The notes: generated by a model not told the origin, from the sequence alone. A stretch of 64,000 bases of DNA from Prionace glauca (GCA_037974335.1 CM075740.1:12359071-12423070), one strand, 5' to 3'; counted from the stretch's first letter, positions 22,633 to 33,832 are shown. Translations and numbers: made by a program.

Positions 22633-23036
22633 CGACAGCGCAGAGTCGCTGAACAGAGACTGATAGCCAAGTTCCGCACACATGAGGACGGTCTCAACAG
22701 GGATCTTGGGTTCATGTCACACTACCTGTAACCCCCGTGACTTGCCTGGGTTTGCAAAACCTCACTTACTGTACTGTGTGGAGACAATACACATCTCTTT
22801 AAACTGTGATCAGTGCTCCTTCCACTCACATTATCAGCCACTTTAAGAATTGAACAGCAGGTTAGGTGTAAGGATTCGCATTCTAATCAGCAACTGTCTG
22901 TGCTTTGTATGCTCTGTCTGTCTGAGGCCAGAACTCTCCATTCACTTGACAAAGAGGCAGCCCCCTCGAAAGCTTGTGAGAATATTATCAAATAAATCGG
23001 TTGGACTAAAACCTGGTGTTGTCAGACTTTTTACTG
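22633..23036 (+). mobile_element. Penelope-like element, 5'-truncated 3' end
   Basis: The coding end reads RQRRVAEQRLIAKFRTHEDG and LNRDLGFMSHY, then a noncoding tail ends in TTGGACTAAAACCTGGTGTT and CAGACTTTTTACTGTG. It begins exactly where the family 3 SINE ends (AATAAA then CGACAGCG), so one frame runs across the junction. Incomplete copy. Confidence 0.75.
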
Positions 23037-24152
23037 TGAATAAATGTTGGCACAGCCAGCGAACGCCATACACCACAAAAAAGACTTATCTCTTGGTCTA
23101 ATCCTTCAAGCCAGGCAGAAAGTAAATGGCCGGTTACTAAAATAGACGTGCAGTAATTATATAACCAATAAAGCAGAGGATTTACCTTACTATAATAAAA
23201 CACGCAAATATGTCACTTTCATATGGTTTTAAAATAAGACCTTGTAAACGTATCTCATCTATTTTGACTGCAGTATTTTACTGTCATGCAATGTATTTTC
23301 TTGCTGCAGGTAAATATGGACGCCTCAAAACACATTCGTTTAGACACAGAAATTGTGAATACAATCATTTATTCGGAATTAACATTGTTACATTGAAATA
23401 CCCATCTTAACTCGGGATTGTGAATGCAACTTGTTACTGATTCAAAATCAGTACAGGTAGGACATATTTACAAACAGAACCATGAATACAGAGGCGCATT
23501 CAGATCAGCATTGCTGCAATGCAATTTACAGTTAAATGTGGAACTGACAGCAAGGCCTGAATCACATTGAGCATTGCTACAATGCAGGGACAGTTACATA
23601 GCAACCGGACAAGGCACATTTACGACAATGTACAAATAGACACCTCCTATCCAGGAATCCCGCCGAGCCGACAATACAAGGAAAATCGAATCGATTCATC
23701 TCTAAATGCTGAAAACTCACTAGAATGCAAGGCACCGATGACACCCGTGTAATGCTGATATATGAACATACATACAACCCACACCCTTTAAAAAAAGATG
23801 CAAACAGTCCTCAGTAAGAAGACTACTCACAACACACCACTGGCATTCCTTTATAAAAGAATAACTCGGTGGTGCCGTCCACATGTGACAGCACAAGAAC
23901 CGAGCTAGCTGCCAGTTTAGGTATGATACTAGTCGCCTACAAATATTGCAGAATACGCCATGTCCCGCAGGCCATGGTTTCAAATGAAATAATTCATTTA
24001 TTAAAATAATTCCCATCTGCTTCACAGAAGAGATATTAATGACATTTCTTCCACTGTGGAATACTATTTCACACCAGAGCACAGCCCGAGCGTTTCAATG
24101 CCGTGAAACGTTCTCTCCTTCGAGCAAACGTCCGGAGGTGTTTCAGTCCTAT
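23037..24152 (-). other. Region 3' of the HES gene, including its probable 3' UTR
   Basis: No other gene recognised. The part nearest the HES stop is presumably 3' UTR. Reading frames on both strands show no domain. Confidence 0.4.
23997..24002 (-). terminator. Candidate polyadenylation signal AATAAA for the HES gene
   Basis: TTTATT on the plus strand is AATAAA on the minus strand, about 150 bases past the stop codon. It is the first such signal downstream; another lies near 23.37 kb. Confidence 0.5.
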
Positions 24153-24860
24153 CTACCAGGGCCTCCAGAGCGCTGTGACGCTGGCTTTCATTTCTTGCTT
24201 GGTACCCTGTTGACAGCTGGAAAGGTGCAGAGCGGGGCCCGAGTAACACAGGCCCTTAGCTGGCTCCTGGGCTCCGTGCAAATGGTTCACCAGTCTGTTC
24301 TGAACGTCGCTCTTGCTTTCAGGGGAGAAGGTAAAATGCTGAATCTCCTGCAGGCAGCGCGAATATCCTTCTTTAAAATTCTGAGTGAGGCTCTTGCTGT
24401 AGGTCACTGTGGGTGGGAAAGACACAGGGTGGTTTAGATGGACGTCATTGAAGAATTGACCATAATGGCAAAAGAGCACTCAAACACACAAAACGACCAA
24501 TACCTGTGAGCATGCGTTGGCTGTGAAGTTTCAGGTAATTCACGGTCATCTCCAAGATATCTGCCTTCTCCATTTTCATATTGGGCTCCTGATTCTGAAA
24601 CTCTTCCCTCAATAAAGCCTTGAGTTGGCCAATGCTGCTGTTGATGCGATCCCGGCGCTTTTTTTCTATAATCGGCTTCATCAACTGCAACAAAAAAAAA
24701 ATGGACAAAAAGAGTGGGTAAGGCATTTTAATATAAAGGGAAGAAATTCGCTCACTCGGAAACTTGGAAAGGCGGAGTGACTTACTTTGTATTTTTCCTT
24801 CCGGGTGACTTTTTCCTCGCAATGTTCCTTTGGGATAACGCCAGAGATTTTGGGAGTCAT
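24153..24860 (-). CDS. hes5-like: HES5-like bHLH-Orange transcriptional repressor, three exons
   Basis: Coding exons are 24786-24860, 24504-24684 and 24153-24406 on the minus strand, joined by GT-AG introns of 101 and 97 bases in phases 0 and 1; the product is 169 residues, close to the usual HES5 length. Exon 1 starts at the first ATG (MTPKISGVIPKE). Exon 2 encodes the bHLH: basic region KPIIEKKRRDRIN with the proline (P29) that marks HES proteins, helix 1 SSIGQLKALL, a loop, and helix 2 KADILEMTVNYLK. Exon 3 carries an Orange-type segment (FKEGYSRCLQEIQHF, about 96-110) and ends in WRPW (166-169), which in this family recruits Groucho/TLE. It should repress transcription in the nucleus as a Notch effector. 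The exon layout matches vertebrate HES5. No break is seen. Which paralogue of the HES5/her4/her15 group it is cannot be settled here. Confidence 0.93.
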
Positions 24861-24955
24861 TCTGTCCGGACTTATCGCCAGCAAAGCCGCAAGGAGCAGT
24901 GAAGACTCGATTCAGTTGGAGCGGTTGTGCTGAGGGAAGCGGGAACTGCGCTCCC

Positions 24956-24962
24956 ATTTATA
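24956..24962 (-). promoter_or_regulatory. TATA box of the HES gene
   Basis: TATAAAT on the minus strand, 96 bases upstream of the ATG. Transcription would start near 24930, giving a 5' UTR of about 70 bases. A TATA box is usual for HES genes. Confidence 0.8.
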
Positions 24963-24997
24963 CAGCCTCCTGTCCGTGTGCCCGTTTCACTTAGTGT

Positions 24998-25005
24998 TTC
25001 CCACA
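24998..25005 (-). promoter_or_regulatory. RBPJ/Su(H) binding site of the HES promoter
   Basis: TGTGGGAA on the minus strand fits the high-affinity RBPJ consensus YGTGGGAA and lies 35 bases upstream of the TATA box, as expected for a direct Notch target. No clear inverted partner site was found, so it is not a canonical paired site. Confidence 0.75.
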
Positions 25006-25011
25006 CTCGGC

Positions 25012-25018
25012 AGCCAAT
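25012..25018 (-). promoter_or_regulatory. CCAAT box of the HES promoter
   Basis: ATTGGCT on the minus strand (AGCCAAT on plus), ending three bases before GAGTGTGGGAA. It is a likely NF-Y site, and the arrangement recurs in the orphan module at 7.35 kb. Confidence 0.6.
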
Positions 25019-25024
25019 CAGTAC

Positions 25025-26645
25025 CGCCAGAGAGACAACAGAAGCTTTTCTTTCTAAATGCTGAATTAAGGGGCCGTTTTGAACCCTTTGTCTCTGCCTG
25101 TCTCTGAGGACCATCTGGACGGCACGTATGACACAGCAAGTCAGAGGAAATTACCCTCATGTGAGGTTATAGGACCCTGGGAAAGACCCTCCCGTCATTG
25201 TCATGCAGGGAATTCTATGACAGAAAGTATGCCCGTCCCCACACCGCGGGTTCATTTTAAAATAATCTCTCGCCCCCCTATTTCACTTTGAAGAATAAGA
25301 CCTGTGTAATCACAGATGTTATCATGCGGGCGAGTGTCGATTTCATACTAACTTATCCTGCTAAACGTTCAGTTCTAACAATCAGTCGATATGAGATTGT
25401 TTTATTAAGAGCGATATTTCAAATAAAACCTTTGCAAACATTTTCCATTTCAAATATGAAAATATTTCGAACATTTGCTCTCACTAATTCCACAGTCGGC
25501 GGATATTTTGCAACGCTGTGTTACAATAGCTCAGCAATACGTGTAGGCTTGATGCACAGGTCATTCATATATTAATATCAATACCAGTCTAGCTGTATTT
25601 CTCCTGCTTAATGCATTATTTGCAAAGTTAACATGAATGGCCAACTTCAGTTGTCTTCAACCATTCTGGAAGAATAAAATATAGGTCTTACAGTCATTTT
25701 TCTGAGCGTAAAATAAAAGTACTTTTTTAAAGGTTAAAATTTTTAGCTGTCTCAACCTGGAAGAACCAAGTATGGCGAGTCATAGCATCTTGCGATGTAT
25801 CTTTACTGCCTTGTTTCGCATTAAAGACGGAATTGATGCGTTCTTTTGCAATTTTTATGTTGGCCGGGATGAGGGCAGTTATCATTTTCGATTCAGGTAC
25901 CAACCGTCAGCATCATGCAGTCATAGATCAGGTACTGCGGGTTCCATTGCAGAGGAAAATGTCCTTACTATGACACATCCCAAATAGCCGAATAGCGCCC
26001 CTGCTGCGCCAAAAAAGTCTCCTTTTCCCCATGAACCTATCTCCTAGCTCATTTAAGTAACGTTGCCAATATAAATGCAGAGTTGTAGGCATTCGAACAT
26101 GCTCACTGTTAACTACATTAAGACCGGAGAAATATATATATAGTATGTATATATAAATATAATCAAAGCATATAGATAAAGAAAGCGACTATGCCATCAG
26201 CCATGGAGTGTTTTGCAACAGAATTTCCCAAAATGTAAAATCAGGATCTAAGGTGTGATATTTACACATTCAAAGCAGGTTGCAATAACACAATTCTCTC
26301 ACGTAGAGAAAAAAAAATGCATTTTAATATTGAAATATTTGTTAGAGTTCATAGTATCTATTCATTGAGGGAAAACAGTTAAGTGAATTTAATATTTCAC
26401 AGCTGTACTTAATGTATCTGCATGTGTATATCTGTATGAATACATGTACAACAGATGTGTGTGTATGTGCGCGCGTGTGTGTGTGAGAGAGAGATCTGGA
26501 AAGATAAATGGCCCATTCAAACGTGGGAATCGAATGTGTAACATTCTGTTAGTGTTTCAGATCCATTTCACCAACTGTTCGGTGTTTAATGCCCGAATAA
26601 ATGATGTGAGCCAAGTCTCTGCTGAAAGGCACCAGCTGCACGCGT
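25025..26645. other. Upstream region of the HES gene
   Basis: AT-rich and free of recognised mobile elements, unlike most of the window. It holds a TATATA tract near 26132-26160 and a GT/GA microsatellite at 26456-26495. No gene recognised. Confidence 0.4.
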
Positions 26646-26647
26646 CC

Positions 26648-26672
26648 CCTTTGTTTTCCAACACGTGGGAAA
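26648..26672 (+). promoter_or_regulatory. Composite E-box/RBPJ-like module 1
   Basis: CACGTG (26662-26667) overlaps CGTGGGAA (26664-26671), preceded by CCTTTGTTTTCC. A 25-base stretch matches the module at 27749 in 22 positions with two mismatches and one gap. It lies about 1.7 kb upstream of the HES start in a G+C-rich block. Function is inferred. Confidence 0.45.
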
Positions 26673-26999
26673 GAGGCAACTCCAGCGATCCCAGCAGCGC
26701 GGAAACTATCCCAGATCAAATCCGCTGTGCGCTCAGCCTGCTCGCCTCACCCAGCAGCGGTAGAAGCCACCTGCGCAGCTCAGAGTTGAAGTCAAAAACC
26801 TCTTCACCTGTGTTAAAAGGCGAATTGTATGTAAATCACACCTCAAACCACAGGTTACAATAAATTCTCAAAGTTACACGTGGGTGTCCGCATTTTCTCA
26901 TGAGGATCACCACGTCAGTATGTGTGGGTGGATGGGGGTTTCTCGCTTATGTTCATATCAGGTTTCTTCCCTTAGTTTCTCCAATTGATTGAATAAATG

Positions 27000-27135
27000 A
27001 GAAGTTCTGATGAAAGGTCATGAGCTGAAACATGAACCCTATTTCTCTCTCCAGTTACAGCCGAACCTCCTGGGCAATTTCCAGCATTTTCTGTTCTTAA
27101 TTCCGATTTCCAACATCCGCAGTCTTGTAAATTAG
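27000..27135 (+). repeat. Short repeat fragment
   Basis: GTTCTGATGAAAGGTCATGA, CAATTTCCAGCATTTTCTGT and CCGATTTCCAACATCCGCAG match the short repeat at 12.4 and 35.3 kb. Confidence 0.65.
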
Positions 27136-27270
27136 AGATTGTTGTGATCGTTCGACGCTACTGGGAGGCAATAGGAATATGATACTGGGAAGGACAGCTG
27201 TTGAATGTGGCAGACTGAATTCTCCAAAACAAAATCTCGGGGAAATTGGTAAAACAGCGGTTTATAACGT

Positions 27271-27293
27271 GGGGGGGGGGGGGGGGGGGGGGG
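27271..27293 (+). repeat. Run of 23 G
   Basis: Uninterrupted homopolymer followed by CGGGGGA. Confidence 0.9.
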
Positions 27294-27748
27294 CGGGGGA
27301 GTAACAAGGATTTTAATCAGAACATGTTCTTTGATTGATACTTAATCTTTGCAGGTGGACGTGTTCAATGCTCAGCAACTGGGGAGGAATGTTCATCTCC
27401 CATCCTGGATATTGAAAGAATCTGGTAACTGCCAAGGTTCGGGGCCAAAGATCCAAATTACTGTCAAGATTACAATAGTTATGGCTTTAAATTGGCAACT
27501 AATAAATCTGTGGAAAATAATAGGCACGCTACTTGGGGTCATTAAAGTCAAAGTTCCAGATATATGACTAATGTTGGACAGTCTCTGGCTTTAATATCTG
27601 AGCTGTGGCGTGACATACATATATTCGCTGGTCCATATTATTCTCTTTGAGCAGAGTGGCGGATTGGAAGGCGCATGCGCGGCGTGCAGGCCAATTAGTC
27701 CACTTGCTTTGTTGGCGCAGGTCAACTCCGTGACCGCTACGAAACGCT

Positions 27749-27773
27749 CCTTTCTTTTCGACACGTGGGAAAC
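27749..27773 (+). promoter_or_regulatory. Composite E-box/RBPJ-like module 2
   Basis: CACGTG (27762-27767) overlaps CGTGGGAA (27764-27771), preceded by CCTTTCTTTTCG. It is nearly the same as module 1, in the same orientation, 1.1 kb further from the HES gene. Confidence 0.45.
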
Positions 27774-27851
27774 TACCAGCAACATCTGCATGCATTCTGG
27801 AGGCTAAGCGTGCTTCTGAAACCGCGTCAGATAATAGCGTCCCCCACGCCT

Positions 27852-27873
27852 CCCCCCCCCCCCCCCCCCCCCC
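27852..27873 (+). repeat. Run of 22 C
   Basis: Homopolymer, complementary in kind to the G run 560 bases upstream. Confidence 0.9.
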
Positions 27874-28139
27874 ACAACACCCTTCTTGTTTACTGGTATC
27901 ACACGCTTTAATAAGCATTAGCTTTCGTACATTCAGAAGGCCGCTGGCCATGTAAAATTGCAGTTCAATGGAGACATTGATTTTATTCCAGGGACCAAAG
28001 CAATTCAGGTTATGAAGCCTTATGTCTCGGTGATGTACACGCAGGTGGTGTGGGGACTGCGAACAGGCATCAGTTCTGGAAAAGGCCTTTTATTTGAGCA
28101 CTTTCGCGCATTTTTTCCCAAAATATTTTTATCCAGAGT

Positions 28140-28870
28140 TATAAATTACATACATATATAATATATATTGTATACATATAATGCATATGTGATGTTTTAT
28201 AAATACACATTTTAATAAGTTTTATCCAAATATGATTCCATAAATTTGCCGGTTTTACAAACGCGATTTTTATTTACACAACACACACACACACACAAAT
28301 ACACACACAGGCACATACACACACAGACCCACTTCAGACATTTTCAAATGTGTATCTTATACAAATAGGCAAGTTTGATATTATCTTAATATGTTTATAG
28401 GTAGTTTTTACGCCAATTTTACGTATATGTAGATTCCATGTAGATAATGAAGTATTTATCTTATTGACATTGATAATTTATACTTGTGAGGCATGGCTCA
28501 TAATCAAGTCGACACAAATATAAACGTGGCAATTTTCATTACGTTACCAGCTATGAACATACCTTAATTTCAGCATGGTTTCCGCATATACAGGTTCTGT
28601 ACAAATGCAAGTCCTGTACTTCTTTGCTTTGTAAATATAGTTTTATACTCATGCTTGGGCAATTTACAGCTTTCATTTAAGTGAAGGTTTTATATAATTG
28701 CAAGTTTCATGCATATTTTTACATAAAATGTTTTGTACGTGTAATATCATTTTAAACACGCACAGTTTCTGCATGAAGATTGATTTGAAAGCATGTAAAT
28801 TTTACACACACCCACACATATTTTATAACTAGATGGTTTTTATACAAAAGATAGTTTTATCCATCAAGCA
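28140..28870. repeat. AT-rich stretch with a CA microsatellite and possible degenerate repeats
   Basis: A CA-rich microsatellite lies at about 28277-28325. Around it, variants of GGTTTTATACAAATG recur loosely (for example at 28217, 28252, 28589, 28688 and 28834), suggesting a very old short-period tandem repeat. A C15 run follows at 28897-28911. Confidence 0.35.
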
Positions 28871-28911
28871 CGAAATTTGTATAGGTTTGCACATAACCCC
28901 CCCCCCCCCCC

Positions 28912-30264
28912 ACCTCCCCCTCCCCAGCACCAGGGGACTGAATGCTACATTAGAGCGAATGCTAATTGTTAAGAGGTTTCTCATTGGAAATAATTGTGAG
29001 GCGAAGTTCTGCCTACGTGTTGTGGTGGATGAATAACAATCCCTGGGACCCATTGAAAACAGATTGTGGGAGTTCCGTACCACCGCCCCTTCCCCCTAAC
29101 TCCCAACCCCCCTCCCCCCCAACACTAGCCCAACATCTCCAGTTGTAGTCCGCATTTATACATCAGAAGACGCCACTTTTGCAGATGATCCGATCATTCA
29201 TCACATTTGCTAATTGTAGAAACGTTCTCTGGGCAATGACTGCAGCTGTTATCCATACCAGAAATATGATTGTGCTCCAGAAGTAACTAATTGGATCTAA
29301 AATGCGCTAAGACGCCCGGAACGTGCGAAAGTCTCTGTCTGACAACACACTATTCAGGAGTTATGGATAAATGAGCGCTGTACCTACGGCTTAACTCGGT
29401 CTTTCCCGACTCCCAAAGGTTCCTGTGAACTCTGGGGCTGTCTTCTGCTCAGGCTGTGATTTTACTTGTTTTTGTTTAAATCAATGTTATTCCGAAAGTG
29501 GGGGTTATCTTGTCTGAACAGAAAAAAATATATATAAAAAAACCTACCCATAACAGAGCCCAAATACTTTCCAGTCTGAACGTATTCCATTGAGCAAACA
29601 AAAGGTAAAACTGACGAAGCAAACCAGCCTAATTTAGGTGCAAACCTGCTTAAGGAGATCTGTAAATAAAAACAAAATCTCAAAGGAAAATGATCAGAAT
29701 TAAATCAAAATGCGGTGGGGTGGGCGGGGGTGACGGTTAATGATGCACCCCGGGCTGGTCATTCCAATAATATTTTGGTGTTATTTTCCACACATTGTTG
29801 GAATCAGTATATATTTGAATAGAGTACGCTAAACAGCACCGAAGATTTCTCCATTAACATTACTCACAGCGCTGGCCTGACTGACGTGTATCACAGATCC
29901 TCGGGATAGCTCGTTTCTCATTTGTCGGATGTTCTCGCTAACATTGCAGTTTTGCTGCGAGTTCCAACTTCTATAGTTGCTTTTAAGGGGATATAAATAA
30001 ATAAATAAACAAATACATTCATATATATGTATATACATATAGGCATATATATAAAGCTATATTTATATAACCAGGCACGTGGGCACATGATGCACGGAAG
30101 AAGGGTACGATCTTGGTAAATATCATTTTAACCACGTTCCAATGCATTAACAAATATTAAAATGCAAACTCCGCACTCCACTTCAGTCAAAAGTAAAAGC
30201 TCACATCTCAGAACGGCAGAATTGGTTTGCTGATTAATATTCAACAATATTCTAAGCATTCTAA
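28912..30264. other. Unassigned sequence
   Basis: No gene or repeat family recognised. It contains a TA-rich microsatellite at 30018-30070 and pyrimidine-rich stretches near 29085-29125. Confidence 0.35.
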
Positions 30265-30267
30265 GTA

Positions 30268-31110
30268 GAATTACATAGAATCTACACATTGAAGCAGCCA
30301 TTCGGGTCAACCATTCTTTGTCGACATTTATATCCCTTCTTTTCCAATCTGTATAACCTCTTCATAGAACATAACTCCTCTGAAATGCATCTATGCGATT
30401 TCACTCTAACTTTCCCTGTGGAACAGAATTCCGCATCAGCAAGAAGTTTCTACTGAATTCACTATTTGATTTTCTTGGTGGCTATTTTTTTTTCTAGCCT
30501 CAGGTTTGTTACTGTAAACACTCTGTGTGACTACTCCACAAAACAACATTTCAAAATTTGGAAGATCTCTAACAACTCGTTCCCGGGCCTTTTGATTTCA
30601 AGGGAAAATAAATCCGGGTAGTTCCTCCTTTGCTGACAGGTATGATCGCTCGAAGTTCTAGTCTCTTAAAGATTGTAAATCTTTCTATGGCCCCATCTCC
30701 GCTTTCTTGATCTTAAAAAACAATGTGCGGCGAACAGAAGTGTACTCGGCACTCCGAGTGTGGTCTATCCCGGAATCCATACACATTCACCACGACTTCT
30801 CGAATGTTCAATTCTATCCCTTGAGAAATAAATGCCAGTGTTCGGTTTCCCTTTGCTAAGATTTTATTGAGGCAACGCTCAGTAATTTGTGTATTCATAC
30901 TCCGAGATCCCTTGAGGTTTTTTTGCGACCGAATTACTTTTCGAAACGGATTTAAGACAATACAGCAATTAATAGCCTGAAACCAACTCTTAACGAAAAG
31001 CGTGACTGGCCCCACAAAGAGTGAGCCATTGAGTCTTGTGTCATTTACTGAGAGGTTAGAGCTACTCAACACGAAATTGACAGCAAACGTCAACGCGTAA
31101 TCTTAACGCT
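30268..31110 (-). mobile_element. Old LINE copy
   Basis: Minus-strand remnants read GNRTLAFISQGIELNIREVV near 30.83 kb, and the tail begins near ATTACATAGAATCTACACAT. It is more diverged than other copies, suggesting an older insertion. Confidence 0.6.
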
Positions 31111-31487
31111 TTGCCGTCGGCCTCATATAGATACAAAACATGTCGTTTCTCGGAACAATCCCTTTTGAATAAGACAGGTGAAATCTCAGCTCAAAACCCA
31201 AGGAAACACAAAGTTATGGCCCACCTTCTCCAAGAAATATAATTTGGTAGGCAAAAGTATACACTCCATGTTATTATGTTCTTAAAGTCTTTGTGGATTT
31301 ATATAGGTTTCTGTGGTAAGTATTAGAATTTGTCTTTTTTAGTTGTAAGTGGCAGGTACCTTCACCAATACCGGCCTTCTGAAAACATGTAACTGAACGG
31401 ATACTGCCATCTAGCGGTCGGGTTGTGTAAAGATTTGCGAAAATAAAATTAATAAATTCTGGAAAGAAAGTTGCCTTTTCTTGCCAG
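31111..31487. other. Unassigned sequence
   Basis: Nothing recognised. Confidence 0.3.
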
Positions 31488-31775
31488 TTTAAAGTTTATT
31501 TATTGGTGTCATAAATAGGCTTACATTAACACTGTAATGAAATTATTGTGGAAATCCCCTAGTTGCCAGACTCCAGCACTTTTTTGGGTACAGTGAGGAA
31601 GAATTTAACATGGCCCAGCGCCCTAACCAGGACATCTTTCGGATTGTGAAAGGACACCGGAGCGCCCGGAGGAAACCCACGCAGACATGGTGAGAGCATG
31701 CAGACTCCGCACAGACAGCGACCAAGCTGGGAATCGAGCCCGGGTCCCTGGCACTGTGAGACAGCAGTATGTCTC
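31488..31775 (-). mobile_element. tRNA-derived SINE (family 2)
   Basis: Tail TTTAAAGTTTATTTATTGGT and GGCTTACATTAACACTGTAA, then GGAGGAAACCCACGCAGACA and the reversed B box GGAATCGAGCCC. It shares the head and body of family 1 but has a different, LINE-like 3' tail. Confidence 0.8.
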
Positions 31776-31971
31776 TGTTGTGGGGACCATGAATTGGATT
31801 CAATTTCAATTTGGTTTTTGGAGCAAGTAAGGAAGTGGATTTGTGTTTGCTCGGTCCACGCTGAAAATTGGCTCTGTAACTGTAAGAATGGAGAGTTAAA
31901 AGAAAAGAGGTACAAAGGGATCTGGATGTCCTGGTTCACAAATCAAGAAACGTTAGCATGCAAACCTTAGT

Positions 31972-32296
31972 ATGCAACACAGTGAGGCAGAAGTAAGCAC
32001 TGCTGTCTCACAGCACATGGATCCAGGTTCAATTCTGGCCTCGGGTCACTGTCTGAATGGAGTCTGCACGTTCTCCCCGCGTCTGCGTGAGTTTCCTTCG
32101 GGTGCCTTGGTTTCCTCCCAGTGTCCAAAGATGTGCTGGTTAGGTTGATTGGCCATGCTAAATTGTCCCTTAGTGTCAGCGGGACATAATAGGGTAAATA
32201 CGTAGGGTTATGGGGATAGGGTATGGGTGGGATTGTTGTCAATGCAGGCTCGATGGGCTGAATGGCCTCCCCCTACACTGTAGGATTCTATGATTC
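31972..32296 (+). mobile_element. tRNA-derived SINE (family 1) nested in a LINE
   Basis: From ACACAGTGAGGCAGAAGTAA through CAAAGATGTGCTGGTTAGG to GATGGGCTGAATGGCCTCC and GGATTCTATGATTC. It splits the LINE between GTTAGCATGCAAA and AAATGCAGCAAGTG. Confidence 0.82.
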
Positions 32297-32585
32297 AAAT
32301 GCAGCAAGTGATTATAAAAGCAAATAGAATGCTGTTTATTGCAAGCGGAATGGATCATATAAGTGGGATGGTTTGTTGTACAGGGAGTTGGTAAGACTAC
32401 ATCTAGAGTATTGTGCACAATTTTAATTTCCTTATTTAAGAATGGATTACAAATGCATTAGAAGGAGTTCAGAGATGCTTCACTTGACTGATACCTGGGG
32501 TAGGGCTGGGGCTGTTGTCTTATGAAAAAAAGGTTGGAAAAGGGGCTGCATTCATTGGAGGTTAGAAGAATAAGATGTAATTTTT

Positions 32586-32815
32586 TAAATATCTGGAATT
32601 AAGAATCTACTGATGACCATGAAACCATTGTCGATTGTCAGAAAAAAAAATCCATTTCATTCACTAATATGCTTTAGGGAAGGATCCTTAATTGGTCTGG
32701 TCTCCATGTGACTCCAGAGGCACAGCAGTGTGGTTGACTCTCAAATGCCCTCAGAAATGGGCAATAAATACTGGCCAGCCAGCATTGCCCACGAGCCATG
32801 AATGAGTAAAACAAA
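32586..32815 (+). mobile_element. tRNA-derived SINE (family 3), head missing, nested in a LINE
   Basis: TATCTGGAATTAAGAATCTA, GATGACCATGAAACCATTGT and the end GGCCAGCCAGCATTGCCCAC. It shows the undisturbed order TAAGAATCTACTGATGACC at the point where another copy is split by telomeric repeats. Confidence 0.8.
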
Positions 32816-33531
32816 ATCTTATTGGAACTTATATGACCCCGAAAGGATTTGACAGAGCAAATAATGAAATGATATTTCCCCTTGTGGGAGAGACTAGAAC
32901 ATGGAAACACAATTTAAAAAGAAGGGGTTTCCCATTTAAAATAGAGTTGATACTTCTTCTCCCTCAGAGAGTTGTGAATCGTTGAAACTTTTTTCCCCAG
33001 TAGTAGTGGAAGCGGGGTCAATGAATATTTTTAAGGCAGAAGTAGATAGATTCTTTACTAACAAAAGAGTAAAGGTTATTGGGGATAGGTGGAAAGTAGG
33101 GTTGAGGCCACAATCAGATGAGTATGATCTTACAGAATGGCGGAGCAGGCTCAAGACGGCAAATTTCCTACTCCTGCTCCTAATATATGTTTGCATGTTC
33201 ATGTAGGTGAGTGTCCATTATCCTGACAGCAGTCCTGATGCCTTCACTCTGCAGCACCTCTTTATGCGATATGCAATTATCCAGTGTGGGAGGTCAAAGA
33301 CTGGCTCTTGGGTGACAGGAGTTATCCACTTTTCATATGGCTCATGACTCTGGTAAGGGCCCACGTACATATCTACAGCAAATCTACAGTAAGAATCACA
33401 CTTATTGAGAATCACAATTATTGAGCGCATTCTCACACTAATTATGAGCTGATAATTAAGAGTCAACACGGATTTGGTAAAGGGAACTCAGACTTGACTA
33501 CATTGAGTTCTTTGGTAAATTAACAGAATAG

Positions 33532-33822
33532 TTCCAGGGACCTGGGTTCGATTCACGGCTTGGGTCACTGTCTGTGAGGCGTTTGCACGTTCTCCCTGTG
33601 TCTGTGTGGGTTTCCTCCAGGTGCTCCGGTTTCCTCCCACAGTCCAAAGGTTTGGTTGATTGGCCATGCTAAATTGCCCATTAGTATCCCGGGATGCGTA
33701 GGTAGAGGGATTAGCAGGGTAAATATGTGGGGTTGTGGGGATACGGTGGGATTGTTGTCACTGTAGACTTGATCGGCCGAATGGCCTCCTTCTGCACTGT
33801 AAGGTTTCTATGATTCCATGGT
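33532..33822 (+). mobile_element. tRNA-derived SINE (family 1), head truncated
   Basis: B box GGGTTCGATTCACG, body GGTGCTCCGGTTTCCTCCCA, end GATCGGCCGAATGGCCTCC and GGTTTCTATGATTCC. Confidence 0.82.
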
Positions 33823-33832
33823 TTCTATGAGG

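Larger units (their letters stand above)
31890..33205 (+). mobile_element. LINE interrupted by two SINEs
   Basis: LINE sequence is at about 31890-31968 (CAAAGGGATCTGGATGTCCT), resumes at 32297 (CAGCAAGTGATTATAAAAGC), runs to 32585, and resumes again at 32816 down to the tail ending near CCTACTCCTGCTCC at 33180. The interruptions are a family 1 and a family 3 SINE. The coding end reads VEAGSMNIFKAEVDRFFTNK. Confidence 0.75.

Noticed and set aside
24681-24884. Earlier start (MLAISPDR) for the HES protein
   Set aside because: The upstream codon is TTG, not ATG; the first ATG is at 24860.
24445-24957. 170-codon frame covering HES exon 2 as a single-exon protein
   Set aside because: It reads through both introns; the spliced three-exon model gives the proper HES protein ending in WRPW.
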